Origin: Niabella sp.
GTDB lineage: Bacteria > Bacteroidota > Bacteroidia > Chitinophagales > Chitinophagaceae
Direction of reading: 5' to 3'
Assembly: GCA_027493055.1 (NCBI GenBank)
Contig: JAPUDO010000012.1
Span: 55,669-119,668, forward strand
Length of the DNA: 64,000 bases
Part shown: positions 63,166 through 64,000 of the stretch, piece after piece
Numbering within the stretch: position 1 is the stretch's first letter
Layout of the letters: the number at the start of each line of letters is the position of its first letter
The notes under the pieces: model-generated
Told to the model about the DNA's origin: nothing
The model's input: the letters and a program-made list of their open reading frames with translations, nothing else
Database searches by the model: none
Translations under genes and position numbers: made by a program

Positions 63166-63776
63166 AATATAGCAAACAGAAATAACAGGTTAACCAGCAG
63201 GTTAATAACTGAAAAGATGATCGGCAGATAATGAAAAAAAGGCGTTTGCAGGCTTTGGGCAAAAAATAAAAAGCACTCTGTTGTTATGGTATAAGTATAC
63301 AGTATTATAAAGCCCAAACAAATAAGTGATATGGCATCCCTGTATAAATAATCTATTGCTCCGGAAAGCCACCGCGAGATAAAACAGATGTTTATTAAAA
63401 CAATCAATGTTGAACTAATAATAACCGCATAGGAGCAAAACGCTGAAAAGCTGCCGCGCAGCAGCCATTCTGTAAGAAAAAGGAGGACTGAACAGGTAGC
63501 AACGGCATAAAAAAATGAAACCCCCAGGCTCTTTTGCTTCCACCTGTTAAGCTGATACGCAATTAAAACAGGAGATATCATTGCGAATATATTATAGCTG
63601 ACAGCATTATTGCCATAGCGGTAAATGATACAGATGCTGGTTATTTCGTTGATCAAACCCAGGGTAAGCCAGCAAATAAACGGGTAAAATGCAGGTTGAA
63701 TACGTTTATAACGGATCCAACCTACAATAGCAGGCACTCCTACAAATAAACTTACCAGTGCATTAACAGCAAACAA
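63114..63776 (-). CDS. Seven-helix membrane protein
   Basis: A 220-residue protein with about seven transmembrane segments and no recognised family. It begins at a TTG (or the ATT before it); the upstream frame is closed nine codons earlier. It overlaps the kinase start by 52 bases, so the three genes down to the LuxR regulator look like one unit. I infer a membrane sensor that feeds the kinase, by position only. Confidence 0.65.
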   Translation of the reverse strand: MFAVNALVSLFVGVPAIVGWIRYKRIQPAFYPFICWLTLGLINEITSICIIYRYGNNAVSYNIFAMISPVLIAYQLNRWKQKSLGVSFFYAVATCSVLLFLTEWLLRGSFSAFCSYAVIISSTLIVLINICFISRWLSGAIDYLYRDAISLICLGFIILYTYTITTECFLFFAQSLQTPFFHYLPIIFSVINLLVNLLFLFAILCIPLRIQYFLRRSLPV

Positions 63777-63790
63777 AATTCCATTGGCTT

Positions 63791-64000
63791 TTAAGGTTCA
63801 TTTAATGGGCTGGACGGCGGGCATAATGGCGGGCACCTGTTGGCATTTTCTGCTATGCCTTCATCTCCGCCATCATCAGTTATTGCCACAGGCAGTATAT
63901 CTGCATTGTCTTTATCCGCAGCAACCACTATGGCGTGCAGTTTCAGGTCCTCATCCATCCCATAATAAATCCGCAGGGCCGTACAGCCAGGCGGGGCCAG
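63791..64000 (-). CDS. C-terminal part of a small protein, truncated by the window
   Basis: The last 69 codons of a minus-strand gene. The peptide reads GCTALRIYYGMDEDLKLHAI, then VVAADKDNADILPVAITDDG, and ends NRCPPLCPPSSPLNEP. It resembles small Bacteroidota proteins with a Cys-Pro-Pro tail whose function is unknown. It ends 14 bases before the membrane-protein gene, so it is probably the first gene of the two-component unit. Confidence 0.6.
   Translation of the reverse strand: MAPPGCTALRIYYGMDEDLKLHAIVVAADKDNADILPVAITDDGGDEGIAENANRCPPLCPPSSPLNEP

Overview
The window looks like chromosomal DNA of a member of the phylum Bacteroidota, most likely family Chitinophagaceae (inference from gene families, not from a marker-gene search). 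The support is SusC/SusD and HmuR/HmuY pairs, eukaryote-type IleRS, Bacteroidota-only families (DUF4846, DUF6607, DUF6520, DUF4876- and DUF6850-like), perfect TAnnTTTG -7 promoter elements just upstream of many start codons, and very dense short dispersed repeats. No rRNA, tRNA, CRISPR array or complete insertion sequence was seen.

Layout. 1-10.8 kb (mostly minus strand): ECF sigma factor, hisS, a low-molecular-weight phosphatase, dCMP deaminase, a DUF559 endonuclease-like gene inside a 637-bp unit with terminal inverted repeats, two small plus-strand genes, a soluble PAS histidine kinase with a REC-cNMP-HTH regulator, trmD, an S4 protein, and an AbiEii-like toxin with a small partner. 11.1-20.3 kb (plus): a secreted M43 metalloprotease, then a TonB receptor, DUF4876-like lipoprotein, DUF6850-like barrel and di-haem cytochrome c peroxidase, which read as one metal-uptake operon. 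20.5-31.6 kb (minus): M20 dipeptidase, cysteine desulfurase, acpP-fabF-rnc, a DksA-like protein with a histone-H1-like tail, and ileS. 31.9-48 kb: GH78 rhamnosidase, hmuR-hmuY-DUF6607 haem operon, a divergent small lipoprotein/barrel pair, a PaaK-like ligase, the ATP-grasp/alpha-E/transglutaminase triad, and a 754-residue exported protein of unknown function with a possible caspase-like His-Cys dyad. 48.4-53.8 kb: a PhoB/PhoR-like two-component pair, rlmN, a RAYT transposase, and small enzymes. 53.9-61.5 kb: a structured element, then a TlpA-like thioredoxin, SusC and SusD, facing a DUF6520-MauE pair across a strong terminator. 61.7-64 kb: a LuxR-type two-component system, a membrane protein and the end of a truncated gene.

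Main observations. (1) A 17-bp imperfect dyad (TTTCCGCATTTCGTAAA and relatives) lies exactly 37 bp upstream of the -7 element at three promoters: metalloprotease, TonB receptor and haem receptor. This suggests one regulator joins secreted proteolysis, haem uptake and metal uptake. (2) A roughly 109-nt element at 53951-54059 has three nested stems. (3) Palindromic or word-like repeats that normally sit between genes also lie in frame inside hisS, ileS (twice) and the RAYT gene. (4) A DUF559 gene lies between 21-bp terminal inverted repeats and its predicted active-site Asp is Asn.
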